DNA from: Roseburia sp. CAG:10041_57
Lineage (GTDB): Bacteria > Bacillota > Clostridia > Lachnospirales > Lachnospiraceae
Reading direction: 5' to 3'
Assembly: GCA_001916965.1 (NCBI GenBank)
Contig: MNTL01000057.1
Location: forward strand, 1 to 56,381
DNA: 56,381 bases
The position numbers were made by a program, and so were the translations under genes. Each line of letters opens with the position of its first letter. Position 1 is the stretch's first letter. This document shows positions 1-8,854 of the stretch, in pieces. The notes beneath the pieces are model-generated. The model did not search any database. It was given only the letters and a program-made list of their open reading frames with translations, and was not told where the DNA came from.

Positions 1-19
1 TCTACGCTTTGCTCCGGTC

Positions 20-82
20 GTTGCTAAACAAGCCCCACCGGGGCTTAGCAACCCTCCGAAAAAGAGGGTAAGCCGCCCGGCT
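20..82. other. Cluster of three adjacent hairpins
   Basis: Three inverted repeats follow each other. The first (20-52) pairs GTTGCT with AGCAAC and AAGCCCC with GGGGCTT around a three-base loop, with a four-base bulge. The second (52-68) pairs CCCTC with GAGGG. The third (71-82) is AGCCG-cc-CGGCT. No open frame with a ribosome site is visible. It could be the edge of a structured RNA or of a mobile element cut by the window boundary. I do not recognise a named family. Confidence 0.4.
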
Positions 83-144
83 CTCTGGTTTCCCATGTGC
101 GAAGTATATCATAACTTATCAAATCAGACAACGATATATCGACA

Positions 145-174
145 AAATCCCCTTAGATTACTCTAAGAGGATTT
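145..174. terminator. Probable terminator hairpin downstream of the methyltransferase
   Basis: AAATCC-c-CTTAGA, a TTAC loop, then TCTAAG-a-GGATTT form a 12-bp stem with one mismatch. It lies about 110 bp beyond the stop of the minus-strand methyltransferase gene. The T-run is short on both strands, so termination is an inference from position and stem. Confidence 0.5.
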
Positions 175-282
175 GCTTATTTCGAAACATTTTTCTATAA
201 AAGTGTGTCAAAAGGTGTGTCAGTCTTTTATTTCATATCAGAGAATTGTTCCGAAACCCCTATAAAATAAGCATTCTTTGGA

Positions 283-1485
283 TTATTTCTCATCTACCAC
301 CTGGAAGATGAAAAACTTCAAATAATAGCTCTCATCTGCTGCCCACAGTATCGGATGGTCCGGACTCTGGGTTCTGAACTCCACCTGGCGCAGCCGCTTA
401 TGGGTTGCCTTGGCGGCTTCCTTAATGGTCTTAGCCAGCAATTCCTGTGTCATGAAATGCGAGCAGGAACAGGTTGCCAGGTATCCTCCATCTTTTACAA
501 GCTTCATGCCCTTCATGTTGATCTCACGATAGCCCTTGATTGCATTCTTGGTTGCTTCCCTTGACTTTGTAAAAGCAGGAGGATCCAGAATTACTACATC
601 ATACTGCTCACCGGCGGCAGCCAGCTTTGGCAGTTCATCTAACACATTGGCACAACGAAAATGCACAGTATCTTCCAGATGATTGAGCTTGGCGTTTCTA
701 GCTGCCTGTTCTACTGCATATTCGGATATATCCAGTCCTGTCACGTCTTTTGCTCCTGCGATTCCTGCATTGAGTGCAAAAGTTCCCATATGTGTGAAGC
801 AGTCCAGTACCTTCTTTCCTTTGCAGATTCTCTGCATAGCCAGCCTGTTATATTTCTGGTCGAGGAAGAAACCTGTCTTCTGTCCATTCTCCACGTCTAC
901 CATGTAATGAACACCATTTTCCACAATCTCGATATTGGTGTCAAAAGACTCTCCAATGAAGCCTTTTACCTTCTTCAGACCTTCTTTCTCACGTTCTTTG
1001 GCATCACTTCTCTCATACACGCCACGAATATGGATACCGTCCTCTGCCATACACTCTTTCAACAGTCTGACGATTGTTTCCTTGAATCTATCGATTCCAA
1101 GTGCCAGAGATTCCACTACAAGTACATCCTCATATTTATCAATCACGATTCCCGGCAGGAAATCCGCTTCCCCGAATATCACACGGCAGGAAGAAGTATC
1201 TACCGTATCTTTACGATAATCCCAGGCTGTCTGCACCCTGTTTCTGAGAAACGCCTCATCAATCTGCTGCTCTTTATTTCTGGTCATCATACGGACACGT
1301 ATCTTGGAATTCTGGTTGATGAATCCCCTTCCCATCATATATCCGTCAAAATCATGTACGATTACGATATCGCCATTGGTAAACGTACCCATAATCGTAT
1401 CTATTTCATTATCAAATACCCATAAGCCGCCTGCTTTTAAGCTTCTGCCTTCGCCTTTTTTCAATGTTACTATTGCTTCTGCCAT
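283..1485 (-). CDS. Class I SAM-dependent rRNA methyltransferase (RlmI-like)
   Basis: 400 aa, the usual length for RlmI/YccW-type 23S rRNA cytosine-C5 methyltransferases. The first ~75 residues look like a PUA RNA-binding domain. A central region follows, then a Rossmann methyltransferase domain from about residue 210 with the SAM-binding stretch VLDCFTHMGTFALNAG. VILDPPAFTKS carries the DPP motif, and a later TCSCSH segment contains cysteines expected near the active site. The start has a good ribosome site (AAGGTAAGGAT). The protein is cytoplasmic and should modify rRNA during ribosome assembly. The exact target base cannot be read from sequence. It appears monocistronic; the symporter upstream is on the same strand about 50 bp away. 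Confidence 0.88.
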   Translation of the reverse strand: MAEAIVTLKKGEGRSLKAGGLWVFDNEIDTIMGTFTNGDIVIVHDFDGYMMGRGFINQNSKIRVRMMTRNKEQQIDEAFLRNRVQTAWDYRKDTVDTSSCRVIFGEADFLPGIVIDKYEDVLVVESLALGIDRFKETIVRLLKECMAEDGIHIRGVYERSDAKEREKEGLKKVKGFIGESFDTNIEIVENGVHYMVDVENGQKTGFFLDQKYNRLAMQRICKGKKVLDCFTHMGTFALNAGIAGAKDVTGLDISEYAVEQAARNAKLNHLEDTVHFRCANVLDELPKLAAAGEQYDVVILDPPAFTKSREATKNAIKGYREINMKGMKLVKDGGYLATCSCSHFMTQELLAKTIKEAAKATHKRLRQVEFRTQSPDHPILWAADESYYLKFFIFQVVDEK

Positions 1486-1536
1486 ATTTTATCCTTACCT
1501 TTCCGAGAATTGTATCATAGGCAATAGTATACCACA

Positions 1537-3066
1537 TTATTCCTTCTCATCCCAGTACAACTCTTCGCTTCCTATCGTTTCGGAAGTAAAGGGCGTACCA
1601 TCCGCTGCCTTGTAGTGCTTCGTTGCTTTGATTACATAGTTGGCTCCACGATACAGGATTGGAATATTGGCAAACACGATCAGAATATTTCCCAGATCTG
1701 AGAATGCCCACAGATTACCAAGTTCTAACCCTGCCAGACTGCACAGGATACCGAAGGTCACTGTGAAGATGCCCAGAATACGGATTCCCTGAGTCAGCTT
1801 CATAGAACGGCTGATACGGTTTGCTGCGATTTCGGAGAAGGTAATCATACCAATCAGACAGGTATAGGCAAACAGGCAGAAACAGAAGGATACCAGCACT
1901 GTCATGACATTGTTCATCGCTGTACCAGGTGTCAGCTGTGCTACAGATGCATTGAACTTACCCAGTTTATCCAGAGCCTCCCACTGTGCCGCCTCATTTC
2001 CACTCCAGCAATGCGCCATGATTACCACAAATCCTGATAAAGTACAGATTACAATGGTATCCAGGAATACACCTACCGCAGAAATGATACCCTGCTCACA
2101 GGGGTCGTCGCACTCTGCTGCTGCCGCCGGCATGGTAATCGTACCCTGACCGGCTTCATTAGACATCAGACCTCTCTTTACACCCTGTACCAATACTGTA
2201 CCAAATGTACCTCCAAACACCGCCTTGGCTGTGAAAGCCCCGCCAAATACTGCCTTGAAGAAATAGGGCAGCTGATTCAGATTCAGCAATATCAATACAA
2301 ATACAGTCAGTATATATACCACCGCCATAACCGGCACCATTTTATTGGTCATCTTCGTTACTTTCTTAATACCGCCAAAAGCCAGAATTGCTGTTGCCAC
2401 TACTACGATAGCTGCCACAATATAGGAAAAGGCACTGTCTACCGGAATCGCAGCACCGGTTATGGTTCCTGCTATTTCCCCAATAGAAGATACTACGTTA
2501 TAGCCCTGTGCCGGCAGACAACATATGGCATATAGTATGTATAGTATGGATAATGCTACACCTATCCATGCCTGATTTCCCAGTAACTTCTTTCCATAAA
2601 AAGGCAGACCACCTACAAATTCATCATTTTTCTTTTCCTTGAAAATCTGCGCCAGAACACTTTCCACATAGGCAATGGACATACCAAAGAAAGCGGATAC
2701 CCACATCCAGAACAATGCTCCCGGTCCGCCAACTGCGATTGCACCGGTCACACCGACAATATTACCGGGGCCTACTCTCATTGCCGTACTCAGGAAGAAT
2801 GCTGCACCGGAAGAGATACCGACTGCTGCATGCTTGCGCTGGGCAATCAGTTTCACACCCTTCTTAAACTGTGTTATCTGTATGAATCCCAGCTTAAATG
2901 TAAAGAAAATGCCACTGCCAAGCAGCAGAATAACTGCCAGGGAGAAATTTCCCAATATCGGTATATTCTGATACCATGCAAAATTCGTAGGAAAATCCCA
3001 CAAAAAATCTGATAAAGGACCAATGAATGTAAATACCTGATTAATTGCTTCAAATATCTGTTGCAT
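1537..3066 (-). CDS. Sodium:alanine/glycine symporter (AGCS family)
   Basis: 509 aa polytopic membrane protein of the amino acid carrier family that couples alanine or glycine uptake to sodium. Family-typical segments include GPGNIVGVTGAI, a region of alternating hydrophobic helices, and VQGVKRGLMSNEAGQGT followed by PAAAAECDDP. Start choice: an in-frame ATG six codons further upstream lies inside the Shine-Dalgarno itself (AGGAGGGG), so the ATG at 3066, seven bases after that site, is the real start. No transporter partner or regulator is adjacent. Substrate preference between alanine and glycine is not visible. Confidence 0.9.
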   Translation of the reverse strand: MQQIFEAINQVFTFIGPLSDFLWDFPTNFAWYQNIPILGNFSLAVILLLGSGIFFTFKLGFIQITQFKKGVKLIAQRKHAAVGISSGAAFFLSTAMRVGPGNIVGVTGAIAVGGPGALFWMWVSAFFGMSIAYVESVLAQIFKEKKNDEFVGGLPFYGKKLLGNQAWIGVALSILYILYAICCLPAQGYNVVSSIGEIAGTITGAAIPVDSAFSYIVAAIVVVATAILAFGGIKKVTKMTNKMVPVMAVVYILTVFVLILLNLNQLPYFFKAVFGGAFTAKAVFGGTFGTVLVQGVKRGLMSNEAGQGTITMPAAAAECDDPCEQGIISAVGVFLDTIVICTLSGFVVIMAHCWSGNEAAQWEALDKLGKFNASVAQLTPGTAMNNVMTVLVSFCFCLFAYTCLIGMITFSEIAANRISRSMKLTQGIRILGIFTVTFGILCSLAGLELGNLWAFSDLGNILIVFANIPILYRGANYVIKATKHYKAADGTPFTSETIGSEELYWDEKE

Positions 3067-3184
3067 AACAATACCCCTCCTCATGTATACTTGTTACTTC
3101 CAGTATAGTAAGAGGAGGAGTATTTGAGAATAGTTCTATATAAATATCACATTTTCTAATCAGTTAATCGCAGTATTTGCAAGG

Positions 3185-4321
3185 CTACTTACCGGCAAGC
3201 CCCATCTCAATCAGTTTGTTAGTCTCACTGAACTGCTGTTTCAGTCTTGTTCCATCACTCATCAGATTATTGCCTGCTCCAAGAACTACAGTAATGACAG
3301 TTGTGTCATTTTTCTTGGCTGCACCAACCAGACATAATCCGGAGGATTGGGCAGAACCCGTCTTTACACCAATTGCATAAGGATTATAATACTCCGATGC
3401 TTTCATCAGGGCATTGGTTGTCTCCAGACTTCTCTCTGGTGCCATATTAGTAGCCGGGATGACTGCTGCCGGCATTGCTGCAATAACCTGAAATACAGGA
3501 TAGTGATATGCTTCCTTCGTAATCAGGAACAGACTGTATGCATTGGTATAATGATTCGGATCAGGATAACCACTGGTATTGACGAAATTCGTCTCTGTAC
3601 ATCCTAAGGCTGCTGCCCTTGCATTCATCATGGCAATGAAATTATCTACACTTCCCGCCACAAGCTCTGCCAGCACATTACATGCATGGCAGTCCGAGGA
3701 AAGCATCACACATTCCAGCAGCTCCAATACATTCATGACCTCTCCTGCCTTTAATCTTGGGGATACATGACTGGCATCAGAAGGAATCCCCGCCAGTGCA
3801 GTGGATGATACCATGACCGGTGTATCCAGTGCGATTTTCCCCTGCGCAATGGCATCCATGACCAGCAGTACCGTCATGATCTTCGTCGTACTTGCCGGAG
3901 CCAGTCTGTCATATGCATTCTGTGCATAGATCAGCTGTCCTGTCGCTGCATCTCCTACCAAAGCAGCCTTGGCATCTATGCTGGTCAGCTTATATGCATT
4001 CGTTCCCACAGCAGCTGACAGTGCCTTACCATAGACATAGAAAATGCCATCATTCACAACAACCTGGAAATATCCATTACTTGTCATCCCTGTTACCTGT
4101 AAGGGCACATCCCCCGGTAATACTGTTACCAGAGTCGCCGGATCAGGCTGTGCAAATACCTCTGCACCACTTCCTGTATACAATACGGCTGTGGCAGGTG
4201 CCACGCTGTACTCTGCTGCCTGAACCGTTGCTGTATTTACTCCTATACATCCTATTGTCAGGGTCAGTGCCATCAGAACTGCCCCTGACATTTTCCATAT
4301 TTTTTTCTTCATCGTATTCAT
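3185..4321 (-). CDS. D-alanyl-D-alanine carboxypeptidase (S11 family) with SH3-like N-terminal module
   Basis: 378 aa exported serine peptidase that trims terminal D-Ala from peptidoglycan stem peptides. A signal peptide covers about residues 1-36 (cleavage near VQAAE). An SH3-like module spans about 38-100 and resembles the one in the neighbouring exported protein at 5718-6626. The S11 catalytic domain follows with SxxK (ASTTK, Ser144/Lys147) and KTG (GVKTGS). The position of the SxN motif reads SSD rather than the usual S-x-N, so the third residue appears replaced; this alignment is by eye. Its ATG overlaps the stop of the upstream exonuclease/HD gene by 4 bp, implying translational coupling. 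Confidence 0.87.
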   Translation of the reverse strand: MNTMKKKIWKMSGAVLMALTLTIGCIGVNTATVQAAEYSVAPATAVLYTGSGAEVFAQPDPATLVTVLPGDVPLQVTGMTSNGYFQVVVNDGIFYVYGKALSAAVGTNAYKLTSIDAKAALVGDAATGQLIYAQNAYDRLAPASTTKIMTVLLVMDAIAQGKIALDTPVMVSSTALAGIPSDASHVSPRLKAGEVMNVLELLECVMLSSDCHACNVLAELVAGSVDNFIAMMNARAAALGCTETNFVNTSGYPDPNHYTNAYSLFLITKEAYHYPVFQVIAAMPAAVIPATNMAPERSLETTNALMKASEYYNPYAIGVKTGSAQSSGLCLVGAAKKNDTTVITVVLGAGNNLMSDGTRLKQQFSETNKLIEMGLAGK

Positions 4322-5700
4322 CCAAATAACTCCCCTATATATTTTTCAAAGCATTTCATGACACTTGTGTCATGAAGCTCCTGCAAGGCATCTCTACAGG
4401 AACGATAGTACCATGCCTGCTTCTCTTTATCTGACTGATTGAATTTGCCCCATATCCTGTCACCGATTCTGCGCCACTCCCGCAGCATGGATTCTGCATT
4501 GGCAGTTTTATCTGACAGCACCAGCATTTTCACCTCTATGGACGCTGTCCTGAGATGTTCTATAGTCTCTCGCTTACGAATCTCCCAGGTACTCTCGGCA
4601 GGAAGATTCTCTCGCTTATTCTCCGTCTCTTCCCTCACATAATCTGCAATACGTGATCCGAAATGATGCAGGATATCCTCATACGTGGTATCTGTATCTT
4701 CTATGGTATCATGAAGAATTGCTGCCATCAGAACATCCTTATCGTCAGTCAGCTGCAGACAGTAATTCATCGTAGTGAGCAGATGCGTAATATAAGGTAT
4801 CTGTGTGCCCTTACGCATCTGCCCCTGATGTGCCTCGGCCGCATAGGCATATGCCGGATAGAACTCGGTCATTCTCTGTGTCCTTGGGAAAAGAGGTACA
4901 TATCCGTCCGTTATTGCCTGCTGCATCCTCTTATACATCACCATGGGACTTCTGGTTGGCTTCTCCAGTGATTCCAGACTCTGATAACGGCATACGGGAT
5001 AACCCTTCTCATCCGTTCCTACGAAACAAGGGCAGCCCCTTCCACATACCTGTTGGTCTTCTTTATAATTCAGGATTCCATGGGCAGCCCTGCAATAGAA
5101 ATTTCCCTCTTTATCGCTGTATGCCACATGGTCCTTTACCACCTCATGATCTGTATTTAAGAGTTCTCCAAGCTTCTCATAGCATTTCTGGTTCATAATG
5201 CAGTCATTCAACGCTCTATGTGCCCCTTCTGTCCCAATGCCAAAGTATTCACAGACATCCCCCAGACGGTGATGTGACAGCTGTGGCAGGCATTTACGTG
5301 CCATATAGAGTGTATCAACATAGTCATTGCGCAGCTGCACCCCACACAATGTAAGGGCAGCATCGTATATAAAATTCGTATCAAAGGTATGGATATTGTG
5401 TCCTACCAGCTTATATCCCCTGATAAAATCCAGAAAAGCCGGCAGCTTCTGTTCTAACGCAGGAGCGTCCTTTACCATATCGTTGGTAATCCCGTTTATT
5501 GCAGTCGCTGACCGCGGTATCTTCCTGTTCGGTCTGATCAGTGTATCAAAAGTGTCTATAATATCCCCTCTGCTCACCTTTACCGCAGAGAGTTCAATAA
5601 TCTCATCCGTTGCCGGACTTAACCCTGTCGTTTCTATATCAAACAACACATATTCCGGATAATACCCATCCAGTCTTCTGCCTTTTGTCCTGCTGTTCAT
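4318..5700 (-). CDS. DnaQ-type 3'-5' exonuclease fused to RelA/SpoT-like (Mesh1-type) HD hydrolase
   Basis: 460 aa with two enzyme domains. Residues about 17-180 are a DEDDh exonuclease: Asp21 and Glu23 (FDIETTGL), Asp107 (HNIHTFD), His161 and Asp166 (HRALND). A linker at about 200-240 carries clustered cysteines (Cys203, 219, 223, 225, 237), possibly a metal site. Residues about 285-430 match the HD domain of SpoT and Mesh1 small alarmone hydrolases: His291 (AHQGQMRK), His330-Asp331 and Glu334-Asp335 (LHDTIED), and a later LSDKTAN with Asp and Asn. No synthetase or TGS/ACT domain is present. The (p)ppGpp hydrolase role is inferred; related folds act on other nucleotides. It lies 17 bp after the SH3-protein gene and overlaps the carboxypeptidase gene by 4 bp. 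Confidence 0.82.
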   Translation of the reverse strand: MNSRTKGRRLDGYYPEYVLFDIETTGLSPATDEIIELSAVKVSRGDIIDTFDTLIRPNRKIPRSATAINGITNDMVKDAPALEQKLPAFLDFIRGYKLVGHNIHTFDTNFIYDAALTLCGVQLRNDYVDTLYMARKCLPQLSHHRLGDVCEYFGIGTEGAHRALNDCIMNQKCYEKLGELLNTDHEVVKDHVAYSDKEGNFYCRAAHGILNYKEDQQVCGRGCPCFVGTDEKGYPVCRYQSLESLEKPTRSPMVMYKRMQQAITDGYVPLFPRTQRMTEFYPAYAYAAEAHQGQMRKGTQIPYITHLLTTMNYCLQLTDDKDVLMAAILHDTIEDTDTTYEDILHHFGSRIADYVREETENKRENLPAESTWEIRKRETIEHLRTASIEVKMLVLSDKTANAESMLREWRRIGDRIWGKFNQSDKEKQAWYYRSCRDALQELHDTSVMKCFEKYIGELFG

Positions 5701-5717
5701 CCACGACTCCTTATCTT

Positions 5718-6626
5718 CTATTTCTTTGTAAACTCAACCAGCCATCCAGAAGTACTGCGTCCCTGTGAATTCTCATAAGTGCCATAGTTTTTCTTATAGG
5801 TAAAAGTAACACCCTGCTCATCTTCCATTGTCTGAACCAGATTGCTCAATACCTTTTCCATTTTTTTCTCATCATCGCCAATCACAGTATTCTTGTACAT
5901 GGTGTTGAAGCTTCCTATATCATAACGGATTGCACGATTCAGTGTGACCTTTAAGCCTTCTTCATTCCTTATCGGTCCCCACAGGCTGTCATTGAGATAC
6001 TGATTTCTGTAATTAGCCAGATAATCCTTCATGGTCATAGCCGCCACTGTAGTATCATTAGCTGCTTTCTTATCATATTCTGTCTTGAGTGTCACTCCAC
6101 TGTCCTGCAGGATACAGTAATCTACCATGGCATTTCCGATCAGGAAAGAGTCCATATATTTAAGATATGTGTTGGCGTCCATATCCTGAACCTCTTCTCT
6201 GGTAAAGGCACGTAACTGCGCATTCTGGTAAAAGCCAAACGTACCCTTGGTCATTTTGCTGATATCCTCATCACTGTAAGTGATCTGTACTGTGCTGCCA
6301 TTTCCATCTGTTACTGTTTTTTTCTCCTCAAGTCCGTATCCCGGTACATAATAAGTCCCATCCAGGGATATCTGGAACCATCCATTGGAAGTTACTCCTG
6401 TCACAGCCACCGGTATCCCTGCCTTAATGGATGTGATAATTGCGGAGCCTAAATCCGGGCTGGCATATACCACTGTCTTACTGTTACTATACAACACTGC
6501 ATTGGAAGCTTTTACCGTATACTCCTGTGCTGCCATAACAGCAGGCATCACCCCGGCTATCGGCTGTGTTCCCAGCAATACGGCTGCCATAACCCCTGCT
6601 GCAATTTTCTTCCCCTTATGACTCAT
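5718..6626 (-). CDS. Exported SH3-like domain protein, function unknown
   Basis: 302 aa. A signal peptide (about residues 1-32, ending near VMAAQ) is followed by an SH3-like module at about 35-100, with AVLYSNSKTVVYASPD and TSNGWFQISLDGTYYV. The carboxypeptidase downstream has a clearly similar module, so both probably bind the same wall ligand. The C-terminal ~190 residues are soluble-looking, with no catalytic motif I recognise. The start was moved: an upstream TTG is in frame, but the ATG at 6626 sits seven bases after AAGGGG. It lies 42 bp downstream of the M13 peptidase gene and 17 bp upstream of the exonuclease/HD gene, consistent with one operon. Confidence 0.75.
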   Translation of the reverse strand: MSHKGKKIAAGVMAAVLLGTQPIAGVMPAVMAAQEYTVKASNAVLYSNSKTVVYASPDLGSAIITSIKAGIPVAVTGVTSNGWFQISLDGTYYVPGYGLEEKKTVTDGNGSTVQITYSDEDISKMTKGTFGFYQNAQLRAFTREEVQDMDANTYLKYMDSFLIGNAMVDYCILQDSGVTLKTEYDKKAANDTTVAAMTMKDYLANYRNQYLNDSLWGPIRNEEGLKVTLNRAIRYDIGSFNTMYKNTVIGDDEKKMEKVLSNLVQTMEDEQGVTFTYKKNYGTYENSQGRSTSGWLVEFTKK

Positions 6627-6668
6627 TTTCAATCCCCTTGCCTTTCTATTTTTATTTACTCCTTTTGC

Positions 6669-8729
6669 TTATTTCCAGATGCCCACTCTGTCCTCAGGTG
6701 CTATATACATGCCATCTGTCCGGGCAATATCGTATACCTGGTAAAAGGCATCACAAGAGCCAAGTACTGCATTTACTCTGAGTTTATTCGGTGAATGTGT
6801 ATCATTATTGAGCAGATACATCTGATATCCTGCTGTTTCTACGCTTGCCCAGATATAGGCGAACTGTCCAAAGGCAGCATCCAGCGCTTTATTATTGTCT
6901 CCTATAATAGAAGTTACACAGGTCATTGCCCCCAGATCTGCTATATTCTCAGATAATGTCAAAGAACCATTTACAGGCACACCCATAATTTCATATTTGC
7001 TGTAATAATCAATGATAGACTGTGACAGTTCATTGTACTTCTGCGTTTCTTCCTGTGTCCACCATTCATTGTAGTTGCCGTATTCGTCATATTTGGAGCC
7101 ATTTGCATCAAAGGCATGACTGATCTCATGGGCGATTACGAAACCAATGGCACCAATATTCACTGCATCCTCTGCATCCGGATTATAAAATGGTGATTGC
7201 AGAATTGCTGCTGGGAATACAATCTCATTGTTCGCGGGATCATAATAGGCATTGATCGTCTGCGGTGTCATTCCCCACAGACTGCGGTCTACCTCGTCCC
7301 CCAGCTTCTGCAGACTATCCTCTATCGATACCTGCATGTTGACCAGCATATTGGACAAAAGGCTTCCGCCCTCTGAAATGGGTGTCACCTGCATCATATC
7401 CATACTCTCAGGCCATTCATCCGGATAACCAATCTTTACAGACATCGTCTCCAGCTTACGGATTGCTTTCTGCTTCGTAGCATCGCTCATCCATTCCTGA
7501 CGATTGATGATCTGCTCATATTCTGCAATGATTCTGTCAATAATCGCCTCTACATCCTGTTTGCTCTGTTCTGAGAAATGCTCCTCTACATAGATCTTGC
7601 CAAAATCCCATGGAAGCATATCCTGGGTCAGGCTCATCCAGATGTATTCATCTCCTCTTGAAGCAGTTACCCCATGAAGCTGATTATCTATCTGTTCTTT
7701 CAGATTCGTATAGTTCTGTGTGGAATACTCCGCTGCATCATTGAGCATGACAAAAGTTGAGAAATTCTTGAGCACCTCCAGATTCTCCTCTGTCAGCAGG
7801 GAATTGATCTTCTGCGCCTGTTCCACATCTTCTACAATATAGGTATCCACAGAATCAATACGCAGTGTCTCCAACATCTTATTTACATCAATGTTCGTAT
7901 ACAACTGCTGTAACTCTTCCTTTGTGTATACATTATAGGTAACAGCAGGATCATAATACTGCTCTGAGGGCAGGGTAGACGCACAGATATCCCGAAGCAG
8001 CGCTTCTATATCTTCGCTGGTCTGTTCCGCCTCCTGTCCGGACATGCCAAATTCCTCAAACATATCACTGACATAGTCAAAATACATATTCACATAGTCC
8101 TGTGAGCTGTCACTTTCCAGGTATTCCTTACCTATCAGTGTATCTGCATACAGAAGATATACTGCATATTTAGAGGAATCCGCTTTGTCCTGGTCTATGT
8201 AATAGCTGCCTACGATACTGCTGAATCCAAATTCGCCGCTAAGCTTTGCCAGGGCATCTACATATTCATCAATAGTAGCGGCATTGCGGATCAGCTCCAG
8301 ATGCGGCTGCAATGGTCCTAGCCCCACTTCATTGCGGTTCTCCATATTGCTTACACATTCATACATATCCCTGATCTTCTGCTCCGAGCTTCCTTTGGGA
8401 TAAGCTTCATTAGAAGAAGCAACTTCTCTGATAATATCTTCCATTTCCTCATTTGCAACTGCACTCAGCTCACCGAACCACGTCCACTGCGCATCTGTGT
8501 CAGATAACTGTATTTTATCCAACAGATTGCTGTTCACATATTCATAATAATCATCCTGATATCTGATATCTGCCTTATCTGTAGTCTCTTGTGATGTGTT
8601 TTCTTTTGATGTATCTTTCTGCGTTTCTTCTGATATTTTATCCAACACTGTAGTTCGGATATCTGCACATCCTGCTGTCTGTAAAACCATGATCGCTGTC
8701 AATAATACACATACGATTTTCTTTACCAT
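6669..8729 (-). CDS. M13 family zinc metallopeptidase (neprilysin-like), exported
   Basis: 686 aa, the normal length of bacterial M13 peptidases. The N-terminus is a signal sequence ending in QTAGC, a candidate though imperfect lipobox, so it is probably surface anchored. After a helical N-terminal region the catalytic domain shows HEISH (HExxH, zinc and catalytic Glu) and, about 60 residues later, ENIADLGA with the third zinc ligand. NAYYDPANNEIVFPAAILQ before the zinc motif is family typical. It should cleave short extracellular peptides. The substrate is unknown. It is the first gene of the minus-strand run that continues into the SH3 protein, exonuclease/HD fusion and carboxypeptidase. 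Confidence 0.9.
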   Translation of the reverse strand: MVKKIVCVLLTAIMVLQTAGCADIRTTVLDKISEETQKDTSKENTSQETTDKADIRYQDDYYEYVNSNLLDKIQLSDTDAQWTWFGELSAVANEEMEDIIREVASSNEAYPKGSSEQKIRDMYECVSNMENRNEVGLGPLQPHLELIRNAATIDEYVDALAKLSGEFGFSSIVGSYYIDQDKADSSKYAVYLLYADTLIGKEYLESDSSQDYVNMYFDYVSDMFEEFGMSGQEAEQTSEDIEALLRDICASTLPSEQYYDPAVTYNVYTKEELQQLYTNIDVNKMLETLRIDSVDTYIVEDVEQAQKINSLLTEENLEVLKNFSTFVMLNDAAEYSTQNYTNLKEQIDNQLHGVTASRGDEYIWMSLTQDMLPWDFGKIYVEEHFSEQSKQDVEAIIDRIIAEYEQIINRQEWMSDATKQKAIRKLETMSVKIGYPDEWPESMDMMQVTPISEGGSLLSNMLVNMQVSIEDSLQKLGDEVDRSLWGMTPQTINAYYDPANNEIVFPAAILQSPFYNPDAEDAVNIGAIGFVIAHEISHAFDANGSKYDEYGNYNEWWTQEETQKYNELSQSIIDYYSKYEIMGVPVNGSLTLSENIADLGAMTCVTSIIGDNNKALDAAFGQFAYIWASVETAGYQMYLLNNDTHSPNKLRVNAVLGSCDAFYQVYDIARTDGMYIAPEDRVGIWK

Positions 8730-8819
8730 CTGTTTCCTACCTCTCTCTAAAACTCTACATTTCTATTGTATACTAAATAAAATCAAAGTACAATAATCGC
8801 TTCCATTTTCCATGATTAG

Positions 8820-8828
8820 TGCTATAAT
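8820..8828 (+). promoter_or_regulatory. Extended -10 promoter of the phosphodiesterase gene
   Basis: TGCTATAAT is a perfect extended -10 element. It precedes a GGAGG ribosome site and the ATG at 8855. The -35 (TTCCAT, 16-bp spacer) is weak, as expected for an extended -10 promoter. Confidence 0.6.
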
Positions 8829-8854
8829 TCTGCTTAGATTGGAGGCTTTTACAA

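Noticed and set aside
199..222. Tandem GTGTGTCA repeat near the left edge
   Set aside because: Only two short copies, no element ends or coding context; likely chance.
661..1425. 254-codon open frame opposite the rRNA methyltransferase
   Set aside because: Antisense to a clear gene, low-complexity Cys/Ser/His/Phe composition, no ribosome site.
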